Below are positions 5,699 to 8,218 of a stretch of 8,218 nt of DNA, piece after piece. The first letter of the stretch is position 1; each line of letters begins with the position of its first letter. Where the stretch lies: assembly GCA_050945895.1 (NCBI GenBank), contig JBMNTU010000092.1, positions 1 to 8,218 on the forward strand. The letters are read 5' to 3'. Made by a program: the position numbers and the translations under genes. The stretch is from JBMNTU01 sp050945895 (lineage in GTDB: Bacteria; Bacillota; Clostridia; Christensenellales; Christensenellaceae). The notes beneath the pieces were generated by a model. It ran no database searches. It had not been told where the DNA came from and worked only from the letters and a program-made list of their open reading frames with translations.

Positions 5699-7806
5699 TT
5701 TGCTTCCAAAACCTCATTTTCGTCTTTTATAACGTATTTGATGCGCTCGCCGTATTCTTCCTTTTTGCCTTTGTGGAAGTTTTGCACAGGGCGCAGGTAA
5801 CCGACCACGCGGCTCCACACCTCCGTATCGCGCCCGCAGGTCGGGCAGGAGAACTGTTCGCCCGCAATGTAGCCGTGCTCGTTACAAACGGAAAATGTAG
5901 GCGTCAGCGAAACGTAGGGCAGCTTGTAGTTGTTGAATATTTTTTTGAGCAGCGTTTTGGCTACCTCAATATCCGGAATGCGCTCGCCCAGGTACAGGTG
6001 CAATACCGTACCGCCTGTATACATGCTTTGCAGGTCGTCCTGCAAATCCATCGTTTCGAAAATATCGTCGGTATAGCCCACCGGAAGCTGCGAAGAATTC
6101 GTGTAATACGGCGTATCTTCGCCCGCGCAAATAATTTCCGGATACCGCTCGCGATCCAGCTTTGCCATGCGGTAGCTTGTCCCCTCGGCAGGCGTCGCCT
6201 CCAGGTTGTAAAAATGCCCTGTTTCTTCCTGTATTTCGGTAATGAGCTCGCGCATGTACTCCATCGTCTTTTTTGCAAACGCCTGGCCTTTTTCGGTCGT
6301 CAGGTCTGTACCGTCGCCAAAGAAGTTCAGCAGCGCTTCGTTCATGCCCAAAATGCCGATTGTGTTGAAGTGGTTGTACCAATATTGGCCGGTGCGCATT
6401 TTGATGTTGCGCAGGTAATGCGCCGAAAACGGGTACAATCCCTTTTCCGTCTGGTCCTCAATGATCTTGCGCTTAATTTCCAGGCTGTTTTTGGCGGCGT
6501 GCGTAAGCCGCCAGATGCGCGCAAAAAATTCCTCTTCCGATTTTGCAATATAGCCGATGCGCGGCAGGTTGATGGTCACGACGCCAATGGAGCCGGTCAT
6601 CGGGTTGCTGCCAAACAGCCCGCCGCCGCGCTTGCGCAGCTCTTTTGTATCTAGCCGCAGGCGGCAGCACATCGAAAGCGCGTCCTCCGGCGATAAGTCG
6701 GAATTGATATAGTTGGAAAAATACGGGATGCCGTACTTACAGGTGATTTCCATAAAGCTGTTTACCACCGGGCTGTCCCAGTCGAAATCGTTGGTGACAT
6801 TAATGGTGGGAATGGGGAATGTGAATACGCGCCCCTTGGCGTCCCCCTCCAGCATCACCTCGCAAAAGGCGAGGTTGAAAAGATCCATCTCCGCCTGGAA
6901 GTCGCCGTAATGGTCGGGCATAACCTTGCCGCCGACAATAACGGCCTCGTCCTTTAGCGTACGCGGGCAGGTAATGTCGAACGTCAGGTTACTAAACGGG
7001 CACTGAAACCCCACGCGCGTAGGCACGTTGATGTTGAAAATAAATTCCTGCAGCGCCTGTTTGACCTGCTTTTTGGTCATGTTGTCGTAACGGATAAACG
7101 GCGCGCAATAGGTGTCGATGGAAGACCAGGCCTGTGCGCCCGCCGTTTCGCCCTGCGTGGTAAACGTAGAGTTTACAATCTGCCCCAAAAACGAGCGCAG
7201 GTGCTTTGCCGGGGAAGATTCTACCTTGCCCTCTACGCCGCCGAAGCCGTCCGTTAAAAGCTGCTTCAAATCCCAGCCCGCGCAATACGGCCCAAAAAAG
7301 CCAAGGTCGTGTATGTGAAAATCGCCCTCTGTGTGCGCTTCTCGTACCTCGTCCGGGTATACCTCGTGCAGCCAGTATTGCTTGGTGAACGTTTCGCGCA
7401 CATAGTTGTTCATTCCGTTAATGGATTTTTGCGTGTTTGCGTTTTCTTTGATTTGCCAGTCCTTGTCGTCCAGGTAATCGGAAAACATATTGATTGTCGC
7501 GCCGATCAGCGCGTTCGATTCCCGCGCCGCCCGGCGTTTTTCCCGATAGAGTATATAGGCTTTGGCTGTTTTGGCGTGGCCGTTTTCGATCAGCACCTTT
7601 TCCACAAGGTCCTGAATGTCCTCCACATCTGCCGTATCGTCCTTTATCCGCAGGTTTGCAAGGTCTACAACCTGGTTCGTAAGCTTTTGCGCCAGCGCAA
7701 AATCGTCTCCGCCAACGGCTGTGGCAGCCTTAAAAAGCGCCCATGCAATTTTTTCTTTTTTGAACGGGGCAACGCTGCCGTCCCTTTTCCTGATTTGTGT
7801 AATCAT
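5695..7806 (-). CDS. nrdD: Anaerobic ribonucleoside-triphosphate reductase (class III)
   Basis: 703 aa from ATG at 7806, chosen because AAAGGAG lies 8 nt upstream; an in-frame TTG at 7839 has no SD. An ATP-cone (about residues 1-95, beginning I-R-K-R-D-G) gives allosteric control by ATP/dATP. The catalytic barrel follows, with G-A-Q-A-W-S-S-I-D-T-Y (223-233), Q-C-P-F-S-N-L-T-F-D (268-277) and M-C-C-R-L-R-L-D (379-386), the last probably carrying the thiyl-radical cysteine. The zinc site is C641, H644, C654, C657 in C-x2-H...C-x2-C form. The radical glycine is G669 in R-V-V-G-Y, with the usual tail after it. It reduces NTPs to dNTPs without oxygen. First gene of the nrdDG operon, preceded by paired NrdR-like boxes. 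Whether formate or a redoxin supplies electrons cannot be told here. Confidence 0.97.
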   Translation of the reverse strand: MITQIRKRDGSVAPFKKEKIAWALFKAATAVGGDDFALAQKLTNQVVDLANLRIKDDTADVEDIQDLVEKVLIENGHAKTAKAYILYREKRRAARESNALIGATINMFSDYLDDKDWQIKENANTQKSINGMNNYVRETFTKQYWLHEVYPDEVREAHTEGDFHIHDLGFFGPYCAGWDLKQLLTDGFGGVEGKVESSPAKHLRSFLGQIVNSTFTTQGETAGAQAWSSIDTYCAPFIRYDNMTKKQVKQALQEFIFNINVPTRVGFQCPFSNLTFDITCPRTLKDEAVIVGGKVMPDHYGDFQAEMDLFNLAFCEVMLEGDAKGRVFTFPIPTINVTNDFDWDSPVVNSFMEITCKYGIPYFSNYINSDLSPEDALSMCCRLRLDTKELRKRGGGLFGSNPMTGSIGVVTINLPRIGYIAKSEEEFFARIWRLTHAAKNSLEIKRKIIEDQTEKGLYPFSAHYLRNIKMRTGQYWYNHFNTIGILGMNEALLNFFGDGTDLTTEKGQAFAKKTMEYMRELITEIQEETGHFYNLEATPAEGTSYRMAKLDRERYPEIICAGEDTPYYTNSSQLPVGYTDDIFETMDLQDDLQSMYTGGTVLHLYLGERIPDIEVAKTLLKKIFNNYKLPYVSLTPTFSVCNEHGYIAGEQFSCPTCGRDTEVWSRVVGYLRPVQNFHKGKKEEYGERIKYVIKDENEVLEAK

Positions 7807-7918
7807 CCCATATACTCCTTTACCCTCTTTATACTTCAATCCATATGTTTTTACTTATGTGTTTTTATCGATACCAGTTTTTTATTGTTGGCTGCATTAA
7901 AATAAATACAAAAAATCA

Positions 7919-7931
7919 TTTAATCATTAAA
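7919..7931. promoter_or_regulatory. 13-bp AT palindrome in the nrdD leader
   Basis: TTTAATCATTAAA is perfectly symmetric around its central C. It lies about 113 bp before the nrdD start. It could be a repressor site or chance in AT-rich DNA; no regulator family is assigned. Confidence 0.3.
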
Positions 7932-7976
7932 CCGGCTGCATCTGTAAATATATTCTGTGGAAAAACCGGATAAACA

Positions 7977-8010
7977 CCCGCGTGCGGGCAGCAAAGTATT
8001 TTTGCCTGCC
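7977..8010 (-). promoter_or_regulatory. Two overlapping hairpins in the nrdD leader
   Basis: The first uses GGCAG-CAAA (7987-7995) against TTTG-CTGCC (8001-8004 and 8006-8010), with a one-base bulge and a five-base loop. The second uses CCCGC (7977-7981) against GCGGG (7984-7988) with a two-base loop. They share the two G at 7987-7988, so they are partly mutually exclusive. There is no T run after either, so they are not obvious terminators. Confidence 0.4.
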
Positions 8011-8011
8011 A

Positions 8012-8027
8012 ACACAATATGATGTAT
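8012..8027. promoter_or_regulatory. NrdR-like box 1
   Basis: ACACAATATGATGTAT matches 13 of 16 positions of the NrdR consensus ACACWATATATWGTGT. It lies 32 bp, about three helical turns, from the second box, the spacing expected for NrdR pairs. It falls just downstream of the predicted nrdD transcription start. Confidence 0.72.
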
Positions 8028-8043
8028 AACATCGGCTTGTGGT

Positions 8044-8059
8044 TCAATAGATATTGTAT
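8044..8059. promoter_or_regulatory. NrdR-like box 2 overlapping the nrdD -10
   Basis: TCAATAGATATTGTAT matches 13 of 16 positions if the first position is allowed A or T, or 12 of 16 otherwise. It covers the -10 (8053-8058) and the predicted start site, the position expected for repression by the ATP-cone repressor NrdR when dNTPs are plentiful. Confidence 0.7.
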
Positions 8060-8081
8060 AACCCCCCTGTATGCAAGTCAA
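8053..8081 (-). promoter_or_regulatory. Sigma-A promoter of the nrdDG operon
   Basis: On the minus strand -35 TTGACT (8081-8076) and -10 TACAAT (8058-8053) are separated by 17 bp. A run of six G lies in the spacer. The overlap with an NrdR-like box supports the assignment. It implies a start near 8046 and a long leader. Confidence 0.78.
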
Positions 8082-8154
8082 GCACCATTTTTCGTATTTT
8101 TACAACTTCATAACACCCGGCCGGTTTTTGCCTTAGTGTAAAATAATCATTGGC

Positions 8155-8183
8155 AAAAGGGAGGCGTCCAGAAGGCGCCTCCC
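8155..8183 (-). terminator. Putative terminator inside the right repeat
   Basis: GGGAGGCG (8159-8166) pairs with CGCCTCCC (8176-8183), and the minus strand continues into TTTT (8158-8155). It would stop minus-strand transcripts from a gene beyond the right edge before they reach the nrdD promoter. Confidence 0.6.
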
Positions 8184-8196
8184 ACAGATACACACT

Positions 8197-8205
8197 TGAT
8201 ATAAT
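8197..8205 (+). promoter_or_regulatory. Possible extended -10 reading out of the window
   Basis: TGATATAAT, the mirror of the sequence at 51-59. A -35 is missing. It has the same uncertainty as the left copy. Confidence 0.3.
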
Positions 8206-8218
8206 GATTTTGGAAAAG

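Larger units (their letters stand above)
7807..8045 (-). promoter_or_regulatory. Long untranslated leader of nrdD, about 240 nt
   Basis: From the predicted start near 8046 to the nrdD ATG there is no convincing coding sequence. It contains two GC hairpins (7977-8010), one DnaA-box-like sequence (TGTGGAAAA at 7956-7964, plus), a 13-bp AT palindrome (7919-7931) and two copies of GGCTGCAT (7890-7897 and 7934-7941). No known riboswitch class was recognised. Confidence 0.55.
8132..8218. repeat. Right copy of the 87-bp inverted repeat, cut by the window end
   Basis: Exact reverse complement of 38-124. It continues to the last base of the window, so the true repeat may extend further. It stands upstream of the nrdD promoter. 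Confidence 0.97.

Noticed and set aside
5647..6654. 335-codon open frame on the plus strand
   Set aside because: It lies wholly opposite nrdG/nrdD, whose products are unmistakable. The frame is a by-product of their codon use, and it has no family resemblance or SD.

Overview
The window looks like chromosomal DNA from an anaerobic, moderate-GC member of the Bacillota, most likely class Clostridia. It carries a Spo0A homologue (a protein of the endospore-forming lineage), an oxygen-sensitive class III ribonucleotide reductase with its activase (NrdD/NrdG), a KtrAB-type potassium uptake system, and a short conserved protein of a kind I associate with Clostridia. SD sequences are of the strong AGGAG type and the spaced promoters are sigma-A-like. 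I cannot place it below class level from the sequence alone.

Layout, left to right. Positions 1-177 hold no convincing gene: one copy of a perfect 87-bp inverted repeat (38-124), containing a GC-rich hairpin, and then a strong minus-strand terminator (137-165). A minus-strand block follows: a 77-aa conserved protein of unknown function (178-411) with its own promoter and a hairpin at the expected 5' end of its mRNA; a membrane-anchored family-3 solute-binding-like protein (573-1427) with its own promoter; ktrA (1550-2221); and ktrB (2340-3704). Divergent from ktrB is a Spo0A-like response regulator (3933-4712, plus). A 320-bp AT-rich convergent intergenic region (4713-5032) carries four co-oriented DnaA-box-like sequences, two of them perfect. 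The nrdD-nrdG operon (7806 to 5033, minus, ATGA overlap) follows. Its upstream region (7807-8131) has a sigma-A promoter overlapped by two NrdR-like boxes 32 bp apart and an inferred leader of about 240 nt. The window ends in the second copy of the inverted repeat (8132-8218).

How the parts work together: KtrB is the K+ translocating subunit and KtrA its cytosolic RCK gating subunit. NrdG makes the glycyl radical on NrdD, which supplies dNTPs under anoxia, apparently under NrdR control. The Spo0A-like regulator retains the phosphorylation pocket but departs from the usual Spo0A sequence in the receiver and in the DNA-recognition helix. No tRNA, rRNA, CRISPR array or transposase is visible. 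The points that most merit a second look are the DnaA-box cluster far from any dnaA gene, the terminal inverted repeat, the divergent Spo0A, and the solute-binding protein that lacks the usual ligand-binding residues.
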